64,000 nt of DNA from Aromatoleum anaerobium (GTDB lineage: Bacteria > Pseudomonadota > Gammaproteobacteria > Burkholderiales > Rhodocyclaceae): the NCBI RefSeq assembly GCF_012910705.2, contig NZ_WTVG02000040.1, positions 1,116,001-1,180,000 of the forward strand, given 5' to 3'. The position numbers were made by a program, and so were the translations under genes. The notes under the pieces are model-generated. The model was given only the letters and a program-made list of their open reading frames with translations. It was not told the origin of the DNA and ran no database searches. Below, one piece after another: positions 17,547 through 28,368 of this stretch. The first letter of the stretch is position 1. Every line of letters starts with the position of its first letter.

Positions 17547-20240
17547 ATGCTCATGGCTACCGAAACCCGCCGCTGGCACACGCTGACCGCCGAGACCGCC
17601 GCCGAGGCGCTCGGGCTGGACGCCGTCCGCGGCCTGAGCACTGAACAGGTCGCCGAGCGGCTCGCGCGCTTCGGCCCGAACAGGCTCGCCGAAGCGGCAC
17701 CGCGGCCGGTGTGGCTCAAGTTCGTCGATCAGTTCAGGAACTTCCTCGTGATCGTCCTGATATTCGCCGCCATCCTCGCCTGGGCGATCGGCGAATTCAA
17801 GGATGCGATGGTGATCCTCGTCGTCGTGCTGCTGAACGCTTCGCTCGGCTTCTACCAGGAGCACCGCGCCGAACGCACGCTCGCGGCACTGAAGGACATG
17901 CTCGCCGCGCGGGCCCGCGTGCGGCGCGACGGCAGGCTCGTCGAAGTCGACGCCAGCGAGCTGGTTCCCGGCGACATCGTGCTGCTCGAGGCGGGCGACC
18001 GCATCCCCGCCGATGGCCGGCTCCTCGCCGCGCACAACCTCGAAGTCGAGGAAGCGGCACTCACCGGCGAATCCCACGCCGTCGGCAAATCGACCGCGGC
18101 GCTGGAGACGGCGGAGCTACCGCTCGGCGAGCGCGCGAACCTGCTCTACATGAACACCGTCGTGACGCGCGGACGCGCCGAGCTGATCGTCGTCGCCACC
18201 GGCATGGCGACCGAGATGGGTCAGCTCGCCGGCATGATCGCCAGCACCGTCGAGACCGAGACCCCGCTGCAGCGCCAGCTCGACAGCCTCGGCAAGAAAC
18301 TCGCGGCGATTGCCGGCGTCGTCGTGATGGCGATCTTCGCGCTCGACTTCGCGCGCGGCCAGCCCTGGACGCAGGCGGCGATGAGCGCGGTGGCACTGGC
18401 CGTCGCGGCGATCCCCGAAGGCCTGCCGGCGGTGGTCACCGTGACGCTCGCGATCGGCATGTGGCGGATGGCGCAGAACCGCGCGATCCTGAAGAAACTC
18501 TCGGCAGTCGAGACGCTCGGCTGCACGACCGTGATCTGCTCGGACAAGACCGGCACGCTGACGCTGAACCAGATGACCGCGCGCGCGTGCTGGATCGCGT
18601 GCGAGCGGTTCGCGGTCAGTGGCGAAGGCTACCGCGCCGAGGGCTGCATCACCGGCAGCGCAGACGGCGATGCGGCGCTGCGTTTGCGGCCGCTGCTGCT
18701 GCCGGTCGCGCTGTGCTCCGACTCGCGCGTGCATGACGGCGAACTCGTCGGTGATCCGACCGAAGGCGCGCTGTGGGTGCTCGCGCAAAAAGGCGGCTGC
18801 GAGCCGCCCGCCGAACAGCAACGGCGCGCCCGCATCGCCGAAATCCCGTTCGACTCGGCGTACAAGTTCATGGCGACGTTCCACGACGCCGGCGAGCACG
18901 TCGACATGTTCATCAAGGGCGCCCCGGACGTGCTGTTCGCGCGCTCCGCGAGGTGGCTCGTGGCGGACCGCGAGGAGCCGCTCGACGAGACCGCCCGCCA
19001 CTGCATCGTCACCGAGAACGATCATCTCGCCGGACAGGCGTTGCGGGTGCTCGCGGTCGCGCGGCGCCGCATTCCGAAACACCAGTTCGATCCGGGGGCC
19101 GACCTGTGGGCGTGGGCCGACGGCTGGACCTTCGTCGGCCTCGCCGGCCTGATGGATCCGCCCCGCCCCGAAGCGGCGGCGGCGATCGAGCGCTGCAACC
19201 GGGCCGGCATCCAGGTCAAGATGATCACCGGCGACCACAAGGTCACGGCGGCGGCGATCGCCGGCGAGCTCGGCTTGCGCGGCGAGGTGGTCAGCGGTGC
19301 CGAGCTCGACGCGATGACGGACGCGGAACTGGCCGCGCGCGTCAACCGCATCACCGTCTTCGCGCGCGTGTCGCCGACGCACAAGGTCAGGATCGTCAAG
19401 GCGCTGAAAGCGGCCGGCCATGTCGTCGCGATGACCGGCGACGGTGTCAACGACGCGCCGGCGCTGAAAGCGGCCGACATCGGCATTGCAATGGGCATCA
19501 CCGGGACCGCGGTGACGCGCGAAGCGGCGACGATGGTGCTGACCGACGACAACTTCGCGACGATCGTGCGCGCGGTCGAGGAAGGGCGCGTGATCTTCGA
19601 CAACATCGTCAAGTTCGTGCGTTTCCAGCTGTCGACGAACATCGGCGCGATCCTGACCGTGCTGGCCGCGACGCTGCTCGGGATGCCGGCGCCCTTCACC
19701 GCGATCCAGCTGCTGTGGATCAACATCATCATGGACGGCCCGCCGGCGATGACGCTCGGCATCGAGCCGGCCCGTCCGGGCATCATGCGCGCCGCGCCGC
19801 GCGCGCAGGACGCACAGATTCTCACGCTGCGCCGCCTCGCGCGGCTGTCGCTCTACGGCGCGACGATGATGGTGGGCACGCTGTGGCTGTTCCGCTCCGC
19901 GCTGGCCGAGCATGGCGAGGCGCGCGCGCTGACGCTGGCGTTCACGACTTTCGTGCTGTTCCAGTTCTTCAACGTGTTCAACGCCCGCAACGAGCACGGC
20001 AGCGCATTCAACTCGCAGTTCCTCACCAATGTCCGGCTATGGATCGCGCTCGGCGGCGTGCTCGCGCTGCAGGGGGTGGTGGTCCACTGGCCGCCGGCGC
20101 AGGCCATTTTCGGCACGACCGCGCTGGAGAGCGGAGACTGGCTGCTCTCCGCGGCGGTGGCCTCGAGCGTCCTGCTGCTCGACGAAGCACGCAAGCTGCT
20201 GCAGCGGCTGCTGTTTCCCGCGCGTCGCAGGCAGCGATAG
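17547..20240 (+). CDS. P2-type cation-transporting ATPase (Ca2+-ATPase-like)
   Basis: The protein is 897 residues from the ATG at 17547 (a second ATG is six bases on). The N-terminal actuator domain carries the TGES loop (EEAALTGESHAVGKS), and the M4 ion-binding PEGLPAVVTVTLA follows. The phosphorylation motif CSDKTGTLTLNQMT has D333. The nucleotide domain has DPTEGALWVLA and KGAPDVLF, then the hinge MTGDGVNDAPALKAADIGIAMG. Six C-terminal membrane segments include LLWINIIMDGPPAMTLGIEP. This matches the SERCA/PMR-like P2 class, so export of Ca2+ or a related cation is likely. The exact ion is not certain. Confidence 0.92.
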   Translation: MLMATETRRWHTLTAETAAEALGLDAVRGLSTEQVAERLARFGPNRLAEAAPRPVWLKFVDQFRNFLVIVLIFAAILAWAIGEFKDAMVILVVVLLNASLGFYQEHRAERTLAALKDMLAARARVRRDGRLVEVDASELVPGDIVLLEAGDRIPADGRLLAAHNLEVEEAALTGESHAVGKSTAALETAELPLGERANLLYMNTVVTRGRAELIVVATGMATEMGQLAGMIASTVETETPLQRQLDSLGKKLAAIAGVVVMAIFALDFARGQPWTQAAMSAVALAVAAIPEGLPAVVTVTLAIGMWRMAQNRAILKKLSAVETLGCTTVICSDKTGTLTLNQMTARACWIACERFAVSGEGYRAEGCITGSADGDAALRLRPLLLPVALCSDSRVHDGELVGDPTEGALWVLAQKGGCEPPAEQQRRARIAEIPFDSAYKFMATFHDAGEHVDMFIKGAPDVLFARSARWLVADREEPLDETARHCIVTENDHLAGQALRVLAVARRRIPKHQFDPGADLWAWADGWTFVGLAGLMDPPRPEAAAAIERCNRAGIQVKMITGDHKVTAAAIAGELGLRGEVVSGAELDAMTDAELAARVNRITVFARVSPTHKVRIVKALKAAGHVVAMTGDGVNDAPALKAADIGIAMGITGTAVTREAATMVLTDDNFATIVRAVEEGRVIFDNIVKFVRFQLSTNIGAILTVLAATLLGMPAPFTAIQLLWINIIMDGPPAMTLGIEPARPGIMRAAPRAQDAQILTLRRLARLSLYGATMMVGTLWLFRSALAEHGEARALTLAFTTFVLFQFFNVFNARNEHGSAFNSQFLTNVRLWIALGGVLALQGVVVHWPPAQAIFGTTALESGDWLLSAAVASSVLLLDEARKLLQRLLFPARRRQR

Positions 20241-20284
20241 ACCATTGCGGCGCCGGCTAGCAGCCGAGAGAGAGCGGTCGCAAG

Positions 20285-20318
20285 AAAACGGGGCGGCCCG
20301 CCTGCGCGAACCGCCCCG
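20285..20318 (-). terminator. Terminator after the BAX-inhibitor-1 family gene
   Basis: On the minus strand CGGGGCGG and CCGCCCCG (20311-20318 and 20289-20296) make an 8-bp stem with a 14-base loop, followed by TTTTCTTG. It lies 24 bases past the stop of the membrane protein gene in the convergent gap with the P-type ATPase gene, and could act on both converging transcripts. Confidence 0.75.
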
Positions 20319-20341
20319 CCTGGCCGCCGCAGCGGCAACGC

Positions 20342-21007
20342 TCAGTCGTTGTTCATCACGCCGAGGATGTGCAGCAGGCTCGTGAAGAGGTTGTAGATCG
20401 ACACGTACAGGGTCACGGTTGCCATCACGTAGTTCGTTTCACCGCCGTGGATGATGTTGCTGGTCTCGTAGAGGATGAGACCGGACATCAGCAGCACGAA
20501 CATCGCCGACACCGCGAGCGACAGGCCGGGCATCTCGAAGAAGATCGCGCCCAGGCCGGCGAGGAAGGCGACGAGGATGCCGACCATCAGGAAGCCGCCC
20601 ATGAACGAGAAGTCCTTGCGGCTGGTCAGCGCGTACGCCGACAGGCCGAGGAAGATCGCCGCGGTGCCGCCCATCGCCTGCATCACCACCTGCCCGCCGT
20701 TCGGCATCGCGAGGTAGTGGGACAGGATCGGGCCGAGCGTGTAGCCCATGAAGCCGGTGAGCGCGAACACGAACAGGATGCCCAGCCCGCTGTCGCGGAA
20801 CTTCGTCGTCAGGAACAGCAGTCCGAAGTACCCCACCAGCGTGATGATGATCCCCGGGTGCGGCAGGCCGAGCGCGAGCGACGCGCCGGCGGTGAGCGCC
20901 GAGAATGCCAGCGTCAGCGACAGCAGCATGTAGGTGTTGCGGATGACTCTGTTCGTCGAGAGGACCGAGGCCTCCGACCTTGTCATCGTACCGATGCGGT
21001 TTTCCAT
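20342..21007 (-). CDS. BAX inhibitor-1 / YccA family membrane protein
   Basis: The 221-residue protein (MENRIGTMTRSEASVLSTNR at the start) has a short soluble N-terminus and seven hydrophobic segments. The segments include TYMLLSLTLAFSALTAG, IITLVGYFGLLFLTT, MQAMGGTAAIFLGLSAYAL and MVGILVAFLAGLGAIFF. It ends with NLFTSLLHILGVMNND, a hallmark of the YccA/YbhL group. Members are inner-membrane proteins, and in E. coli YccA modulates FtsH. A strong AAGGAGGT ribosome binding site lies about 10 bases before the ATG at 21005-21007. Function here is not otherwise indicated. Confidence 0.9.
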   Translation of the reverse strand: MENRIGTMTRSEASVLSTNRVIRNTYMLLSLTLAFSALTAGASLALGLPHPGIIITLVGYFGLLFLTTKFRDSGLGILFVFALTGFMGYTLGPILSHYLAMPNGGQVVMQAMGGTAAIFLGLSAYALTSRKDFSFMGGFLMVGILVAFLAGLGAIFFEMPGLSLAVSAMFVLLMSGLILYETSNIIHGGETNYVMATVTLYVSIYNLFTSLLHILGVMNND

Positions 21008-21056
21008 GGAATGTCTACCTCCTTGAATCGAAGTTGTTTTGAACCCGCTGCCCGGG

Positions 21057-21410
21057 TCAGGTTCCGGCCATGACGGGATCCGGGCCGGCTGCCGCCTCAC
21101 GGCTGAACTGCCGCAGCCGCGCGAGGCGGCGCACCAGCACCTGGGAGACCCGTTCCGCGGCCAGATCGACGACCGGGCGCGCGTCCGTCCCGGTCACCGA
21201 AAAGATCACGTCCGGGCAATTGCGCAGCCGCAGTTGTACCACACAACGCTTGTCGGCCCCGCCGCGCGGCCCGTTCACGTCCGCGACCTTGATGCGCGCC
21301 CACTGAATCTGGTCGCGGAAGCGGCCGATCGCAAAACGCATTCGCCGCGCGACGTAGTCCCGCAGACCCGACGGTGCTTCCAGACCACTACATTGCAGAT
21401 CGATGCGCAT
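21057..21410 (-). CDS. HPF/RaiA-like ribosome-associated protein (short form)
   Basis: This 117-residue protein resembles the hibernation-promoting factor / sigma-54 modulation family. It starts MRIDLQCSGLEAPSGLRDYV and continues with a basic helix (RRMRFAIGRFRDQI), a strand pattern around IKVADVNGPRGG and a second helical segment (AAERVSQVLVRRLARLRQF). It lacks the C-terminal dimerisation domain of long HPF. Family members bind the 30S decoding centre in stationary phase. The similarity is to a divergent branch, so action on ribosomes is likely but not certain. It precedes the BAX-inhibitor-1 family gene by about 50 bases and may be co-transcribed with it. Confidence 0.75.
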   Translation of the reverse strand: MRIDLQCSGLEAPSGLRDYVARRMRFAIGRFRDQIQWARIKVADVNGPRGGADKRCVVQLRLRNCPDVIFSVTGTDARPVVDLAAERVSQVLVRRLARLRQFSREAAAGPDPVMAGT

Positions 21411-21532
21411 GTTTCTTCTCCCTTGTGGTTGATACCGACATCTGCTCGTTGATACTAAGCGTCAGACTGTTCGGTAAAATACGAGTTCAACGGAATTTTT
21501 ATCATGTTTTTCCGAAGAATCGAGAGGACGCG

Positions 21533-22429
21533 ATGCTCAATTTCAAGCAGCTCCACCACTTCTGGAACGTTGCGCGCGCAGGGGGTATCGTGCGCGCCAG
21601 CGAGCGCTCGGGCCTCGCCCCGCAAACGCTGAGCGGCCAGATCGCGATCCTCGAGGCGAGCCTCGGCGTCACGCTGTTCCGCCGCCGCGGCCGCGGGCTC
21701 GCCCTGACCGAAACCGGCCAGATGGTGCTCGATTACGCCGAGGAGATTTTCCGCGTCGGCAGCGAACTTGAGGAGGCGCTGCACAATCGGGCCGCCGGTC
21801 GCGCGATTCCGTTCCGCGTCGGAATCGCCGATGTCGTGCCGAAAGCGATCGCGTGGCTGTTGCTCGCGCCGTCGATGAAGCTGGCCGAACCGGTGCGCAT
21901 CGTCTGCCGCGAGGACAAGATGGTCCGGCTGCTCGGCGACCTGGCGATCCACAAGCTCGACGTCGTGCTCGCGGACAGTCCGATGCCGACCCACATGGAC
22001 GTGCGCGGCTACAACCACAAGCTCGGGGAGTCGCCGATCAGCTTCTTCGCCGCACCTTCGCTCGCCGAAAGCCTGACGGGCAGTTTTCCGGCGAACCTCG
22101 TCGGCCAGCCGATGCTGATTCCGGGTGCCGATGCCGCGGTGCGGCGGCCGCTGATGCAGTGGTTCGAAGAGCAGCACATCGCGCCGCACATCGTCGGCGA
22201 GTTCGACGACGCCGCGCTGATGAAAGCGTTCGGCGAAGCCGGCGTCGGCGTGTTCCCTGCGGCGACGCTGATCGCGGAACAGGTGTGCCGCCAGCACGGC
22301 GTGCGCTGCATCGGCGAAGCGCCCGCGGTCAGCGAAGCCTACTACGCGATCTCGGTCGAGCGCCGCATCTCCCACCCGGCGACGCTGGCGATCAGCCGTT
22401 CGGGACTGGAGGGCGCGAAGCGGGATTGA
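21533..22429 (+). CDS. nhaR: LysR-family regulator, NhaR-like
   Basis: The 298-residue regulator starts MLNFKQLHHFWNVARAGGIV. A winged helix-turn-helix follows (RASERSGLAPQTLSGQIAILE, LFRRRGRGLALTETG), then a LysR effector domain (FRVGIADVVPKAIAWLLL, HKLDVVLADSP, GVGVFPA). The wording of the N-terminus and DVRGYNHKLGESPISFF are characteristic of NhaR, the activator of Na+/H+ antiporter genes. A GAGAGGA ribosome binding site precedes the ATG. No nhaA is present in this window, so the target lies elsewhere or differs. LysR proteins usually autoregulate from their upstream region. Confidence 0.87.
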   Translation: MLNFKQLHHFWNVARAGGIVRASERSGLAPQTLSGQIAILEASLGVTLFRRRGRGLALTETGQMVLDYAEEIFRVGSELEEALHNRAAGRAIPFRVGIADVVPKAIAWLLLAPSMKLAEPVRIVCREDKMVRLLGDLAIHKLDVVLADSPMPTHMDVRGYNHKLGESPISFFAAPSLAESLTGSFPANLVGQPMLIPGADAAVRRPLMQWFEEQHIAPHIVGEFDDAALMKAFGEAGVGVFPAATLIAEQVCRQHGVRCIGEAPAVSEAYYAISVERRISHPATLAISRSGLEGAKRD

Positions 22430-22475
22430 GGGCGATCGGGAGCCGTACGGAAGCGCGGGCGCGGGGTCCGGGATG

Positions 22476-22505
22476 AGGAGGAAGGGCAGCAGGAGGAAGG
22501 ACAGC
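22476..22505. repeat. Tandem 15-base repeat after nhaR
   Basis: AGGAGGAAGGGCAGC (22476-22490) is followed at once by AGGAGGAAGGACAGC (22491-22505), identical at 14 of 15 bases. It lies in the gap between nhaR and the tRNA gene. It is purine-rich on the plus strand and might vary in copy number; no function is evident. Confidence 0.6.
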
Positions 22506-22617
22506 GATTGCGCGCGGGCTCGTGCCAGCGGCGACCCGGAGAGGGAGCCAACAGGGCCCCGCGGGCGCGCCGGACTCTGATAGAATGCGCGGCTTTGTCG
22601 CGCTTTCCGGTCTTGAC

Positions 22618-22704
22618 TGGTGCCGGGAGAGGGACTCGAACCCTCACAGTGTTACCACCGGCGGATTTTGAATCCGCTGCGTCTACCGATTCCGCCATCC
22701 CGGC
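22618..22704 (-). tRNA. tRNA-Leu (anticodon CAA)
   Basis: The minus strand folds as an 87-base class II tRNA with a long variable arm. The acceptor stem GCCGGGA pairs with TCCCGGC, followed by discriminator A and an encoded CCA (22620 to 22618). The D-arm contains GGTAGACGC, the anticodon loop is TTCAAAA with anticodon CAA (reads UUG), and the T-arm has GGTTCGAGTCC. It is antisense to the leader region upstream of queA, whose start codon lies 47 bases beyond the tRNA 5' end. Confidence 0.97.
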
Positions 22705-22751
22705 AGGGAAGCGCCGCATTATCCATGAAACTGCCCGCGAGCAGCAAGCGC

Positions 22752-24891
<2,140 letters not shown>

Positions 24892-24901
24892 CAAACGAAC
24901 G

Positions 24902-24939
24902 GTCGCGACGCCGGGCGGGCCGTCGCGACGGGTCGCGAC
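24902..24939. promoter_or_regulatory. Three phased GTCGCGAC palindromes before yajC
   Basis: The 8-base palindrome GTCGCGAC occurs at 24902-24909, 24922-24929 and 24932-24939. The start-to-start distances are 20 and 10 bases, so all lie on one face of the helix. They end 12 bases before a TATAAT -10 hexamer, where an activator or repressor array would be expected. No known operator matches; binding is inferred. Confidence 0.45.
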
Positions 24940-24951
24940 TTATCCTGCTGC

Positions 24952-24957
24952 TATAAT
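24952..24957 (+). promoter_or_regulatory. Candidate -10 (TATAAT) of the yajC-secD-secF operon
   Basis: A perfect TATAAT lies 33 bases before the GTG start of yajC. At 17-base spacing the -35 region (CGGGTC) is poor, so the promoter may need an activator, which fits the phased palindromes just upstream. Confidence 0.5.
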
Positions 24958-24989
24958 CGGCCGCTTTACGCAACTACCCGGAGTCCCAC

Positions 24990-25316
24990 GTGTTCATTTC
25001 CAACGCTTACGCCCAGGCCGCACCCGCGGGCGATCCGACCGGCGGCCTGATGGGCATGCTGCCGCTGATCCTGATGTTCATCGTGCTGTGGTTCCTGATG
25101 ATCCGCCCGCAGATGAAGCGCGCCAAGGAACACAAGGCGATGGTCGCGGCGATCGCGAAAGGCGACGAAATCGTCACCCAGGGTGGCATCGCCGGTCGCG
25201 TGACCCAGGTGGGCGAAAATTTCCTGCACGTCGAAGTGGCCGACAACGTCAATATCATCGTCCAGGCCCAGTCGGTCACCAACGTGCTGCCGAAGGGCAC
25301 GCTGAAGACCCTGTGA
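24990..25316 (+). CDS. yajC: Preprotein translocase subunit YajC
   Basis: YajC is a small inner-membrane partner of SecDF and SecYEG. The 108-residue protein begins at a GTG (MFISNAYAQAAP), has one membrane helix at about 22-42 (LMGMLPLILMFIVLWFLMI) and then the conserved cytosolic part RPQMKRAKEHKAMV, KGDEIVTQGGIAGRV. Start and length fit the family, including the characteristic NAYAQ N-terminus. It is the first gene of yajC-secD-secF. Confidence 0.96.
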   Translation: MFISNAYAQAAPAGDPTGGLMGMLPLILMFIVLWFLMIRPQMKRAKEHKAMVAAIAKGDEIVTQGGIAGRVTQVGENFLHVEVADNVNIIVQAQSVTNVLPKGTLKTL

Positions 25317-25395
25317 GGCCCGCGCGACGGCGCGAGCGTCCCGCTCCGTCGTCGTGCCCGCGCATGGCGCCTCCCCACCCCACTTCATTCAAGTC

Positions 25396-27264
25396 ATGAA
25401 CCGCTACCCGCTCTGGAAGAACATCCTCATTGGTCTGGTCCTGTTCTTCGGCCTGATCTACACCCTTCCCAACTTCTACGGTGAAGTCCCCGCAGTTCAG
25501 GTCTCCAGCGGCAAAGCCACGCTCAAGCTCGACCCCGCGCTGGTCGCCCCGATCGAACAGACGCTGCGCGACGCGCAGGTTCCCTACGACGGGCTGTTCG
25601 TCGACGGCAACAGCATCCGCGTGCGGCTGGGCAGCACCGAGGAGCAGCTGCGCGCCAAGGACGCGATCGAGAAGCGGCTCAATCCCGACCCCAGCGATCC
25701 TTCATACATCGTCGCGCTGAACCTGCTGTCGGCCTCGCCGACCTGGCTCACCTCGATCCACGCGCTGCCGATGTACCTCGGCCTCGACCTGCGTGGCGGG
25801 GTGCATTTCCTGCTCGAAGTGGACATGCCGGGCGCGATCACGAAGCGGCTCGACGCGACCGCCGGCGACCTGCGCACGCTGCTGCGCGACAAGGACGTGC
25901 GCCACGCCGGCATCGTGCGCGAAGGCAACGCCATCCAGCTGCGTTTTCGCGATGCCGCACAGCGCGACGCGGCGCGCAACGCGATCCTCAACAGTACGCG
26001 TGACCTCCAGTTCGTCGACCGCGACGACGGCTCGACCGACCTGAAGCTGATCGCGACGCTGACGCCGGTCGCCCAGCAGACGATCCGCGACTTCGCGATC
26101 AAGCAGAACATCACGACGCTGCACAACCGCATCAATGAGCTCGGCGTCGCCGAGCCGGTGATCCAGCAGCAGGGCGCCGATCGCATCGTCGTGCAGCTGC
26201 CGGGCGTGCAGGACGTCGCGAAGGCGAAGGATATCCTCGGACGCACCGCGACGCTCGAAGTGCGCATGGTCGACGACAGCCCGGGCGCACTCGAAGCCGC
26301 GCTTGCCGGCAACGTGCCGTTCGGCACCGAGCTCTACACCGAGCGCGGCGGCTCGCCGCTGCTGGTGCGCACCCAGGTCGTGCTGACCGGCGACCGCCTG
26401 ACCGATGCGCAGCCCGGCTTCGACGGGCAGACCAACGAGCCGGCCGTGCACCTGACGCTCGACGCCGCCGGCAGCCGCATCTTCCGCGACGTCACGCGCG
26501 AGAACGTCGGCAAGCGCATGGCGATCCTGCTGATCGAGAAGGGCAAGGGCGAAGTCGTCACCGCGCCGGTGATCCGCAGCGAGATCGGCGGCGGGCGCGT
26601 GCAGATCTCCGGCAGCATGACGACTGCCGAGGCGAACGACGTCGCGCTGCTGCTGCGCGCCGGCAGCCTCGCGGCGCCGATGGAGATCATCGAGGAACGC
26701 ACCGTCGGCCCGAGCCTCGGCGCCGACAACATCGCCAAGGGCTTCAATTCCACGCTGTGGGGCTTCATCGCGATCGCGGTGTTCATGAGCGGGTATTACA
26801 TGCTGTTCGGCGTGGTGTCGGTGATCGCGCTGGCGGCGAACCTGCTGCTGCTGGTCGCGCTGCTGTCGCTGCTGCAGGCGACGCTGACCCTGCCCGGCAT
26901 CGCGGCGATGGCGCTGACGCTGGGCATGGCGATCGACGCGAACGTGCTGATCAACGAACGCATCCGCGAGGAACTGCGCAACGGGGTGTCGCCCCAGGCG
27001 GCGATCCACACCGGCTACGACCGCGCGTTCGACACCATTCTCGACTCGAACATCACGACGCTGATCGCCGGCATCGCGCTGCTGGTATTCGGCTCCGGCC
27101 CGGTGCGCGGCTTCGCGGTCGTGCACTGCCTCGGCATCCTGACCTCGATGTTCAGCGCGATCCTGATCTCGCGCATGCTCGTGAACCTGATCTACGGCCG
27201 CCGCCGCAAGGTCGAGAGCGTGTCGATCGGCCAGATCTGGAAGCCCGGCAAAGCCGGCAACTGA
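25396..27264 (+). CDS. secD: Protein translocase subunit SecD
   Basis: SecD uses the proton gradient with SecF to pull exported proteins across the inner membrane. The 622-residue protein starts MNRYPLWKNILIGLVLFFGL with a first membrane helix, then has a large periplasmic domain. The D1 signature LGLDLRGGVHFLLEVD and the P1 head segment follow. Five more helices end the protein (WGFIAIAVFMSGYYMLFGVV, GMAIDANVLINERIREEL with the conserved Asp, FDTILDSNITTLIAGIALL). The yajC-secD-secF order is the standard operon. Confidence 0.97.
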   Translation: MNRYPLWKNILIGLVLFFGLIYTLPNFYGEVPAVQVSSGKATLKLDPALVAPIEQTLRDAQVPYDGLFVDGNSIRVRLGSTEEQLRAKDAIEKRLNPDPSDPSYIVALNLLSASPTWLTSIHALPMYLGLDLRGGVHFLLEVDMPGAITKRLDATAGDLRTLLRDKDVRHAGIVREGNAIQLRFRDAAQRDAARNAILNSTRDLQFVDRDDGSTDLKLIATLTPVAQQTIRDFAIKQNITTLHNRINELGVAEPVIQQQGADRIVVQLPGVQDVAKAKDILGRTATLEVRMVDDSPGALEAALAGNVPFGTELYTERGGSPLLVRTQVVLTGDRLTDAQPGFDGQTNEPAVHLTLDAAGSRIFRDVTRENVGKRMAILLIEKGKGEVVTAPVIRSEIGGGRVQISGSMTTAEANDVALLLRAGSLAAPMEIIEERTVGPSLGADNIAKGFNSTLWGFIAIAVFMSGYYMLFGVVSVIALAANLLLLVALLSLLQATLTLPGIAAMALTLGMAIDANVLINERIREELRNGVSPQAAIHTGYDRAFDTILDSNITTLIAGIALLVFGSGPVRGFAVVHCLGILTSMFSAILISRMLVNLIYGRRRKVESVSIGQIWKPGKAGN

Positions 27265-27336
27265 GCGGGCAACCGGGCGAACACGCAAGGAAAGCGGCGC
27301 CCGGCGCCGCCCCTGACGCAACCAAAGGCTTGAGAA

Positions 27337-28269
27337 ATGGAATTCTTCCGCATCAAGAAAGATATCCCGTTCATGCGCCATGCGCTGACGTTCAATATCA
27401 TCTCGCTCATCACCTTCCTGCTCGCGGTGTTCTTCCTCGCGACCAGCGGCCTGCACCTGTCGGTCGAATTCACCGGCGGCACGCTGGTTGAAGTGAGCTA
27501 CCCCGAGGCGCCCGAACTTGAACCGATCCGCGAGGCGCTCGGCGATGCCGGTTACCCGGACGCCCAGGTGCAGAATTTCGGCAGCGCCCGCGACGTGCTG
27601 ATCCGCCTGCCGAACCGCGACGATCTCGACACCGCACGGGTTTCCGAGCAGACGATGGCGACGCTGCAGTCGGTCGCCGGCCCTGCGCCGGAGTTGCGGC
27701 GCGTCGAGTTCGTCGGCCCGCAGGTCGGCAAGGAACTGGCGTCCGACGGCGCAATGGCGCTGCTGCTGGTGATCTTCGGCATCGTCGTGTACCTGGCGAT
27801 CCGTTTCGAATGGCGCTTCGCGGTGTCCGCGATCATCGCCAACCTCCACGACGTCATCATCATCCTGGGCTTTTTCGCGTTCTTCCAGTGGGAGTTCTCG
27901 CTGCCGGTGCTCGCCGCGGTGCTGGCGGTGCTTGGCTACTCGGTGAACGAGTCGGTCGTCGTGTTCGACCGCGTGCGCGAAACCTTCAAGAAGCGCCGCA
28001 ACCTCTCGACGCCCGAAGTGCTCGACCACGCGATCACCTCGACGATCTCGCGCACCGTGATCACGCACGGCAGCACGCAGATGATGGTGCTGTCGATGCT
28101 GCTGTTCGGCGGCGCGACGCTGCACTACTTCGCGATGGCGCTGACGATCGGCATCCTGTTCGGCATCTACTCGTCGGTGCTCGTCGCGAGCCCGCTCGTG
28201 ATGTGGCTCGGTGTGTCGCGCGAGCAGTTCGTCAAGCCGAAGCGGGAAAAGGAAGAAGCGGTCGTGTGA
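27337..28269 (+). CDS. secF: Protein translocase subunit SecF
   Basis: The 310-residue partner of SecD starts MEFFRIKKDIPFMRHALTFN. It has a first membrane helix at about 17-37, the periplasmic FTGGTLVEVSYPEAPE motif and five C-terminal helices (ALLLVIFGIVVYLAIRFEWR, GYSVNESVVVFDRVRETFKK, STISRTVITHGSTQMMVL). These match the RND-like SecDF fold. It ends the operon; the DUF2322 gene converges from the other side. Confidence 0.97.
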   Translation: MEFFRIKKDIPFMRHALTFNIISLITFLLAVFFLATSGLHLSVEFTGGTLVEVSYPEAPELEPIREALGDAGYPDAQVQNFGSARDVLIRLPNRDDLDTARVSEQTMATLQSVAGPAPELRRVEFVGPQVGKELASDGAMALLLVIFGIVVYLAIRFEWRFAVSAIIANLHDVIIILGFFAFFQWEFSLPVLAAVLAVLGYSVNESVVVFDRVRETFKKRRNLSTPEVLDHAITSTISRTVITHGSTQMMVLSMLLFGGATLHYFAMALTIGILFGIYSSVLVASPLVMWLGVSREQFVKPKREKEEAVV

Positions 28270-28368
28270 TCGGCGTGCGGGGGCGAGGTCAGTCCCCCCG
28301 CAAAGCAATACCACTTCCGGGGGCACCTCGACGCCGCCCCGGCCCGAGGCGCTTTCAGCGCGCGGGCG

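Noticed and set aside
28277-28301. Hairpin (GCGGGGG/CCCCCGC) after secF as a terminator
   Set aside because: The 7-bp stem has no following T run on either strand; weak support only.
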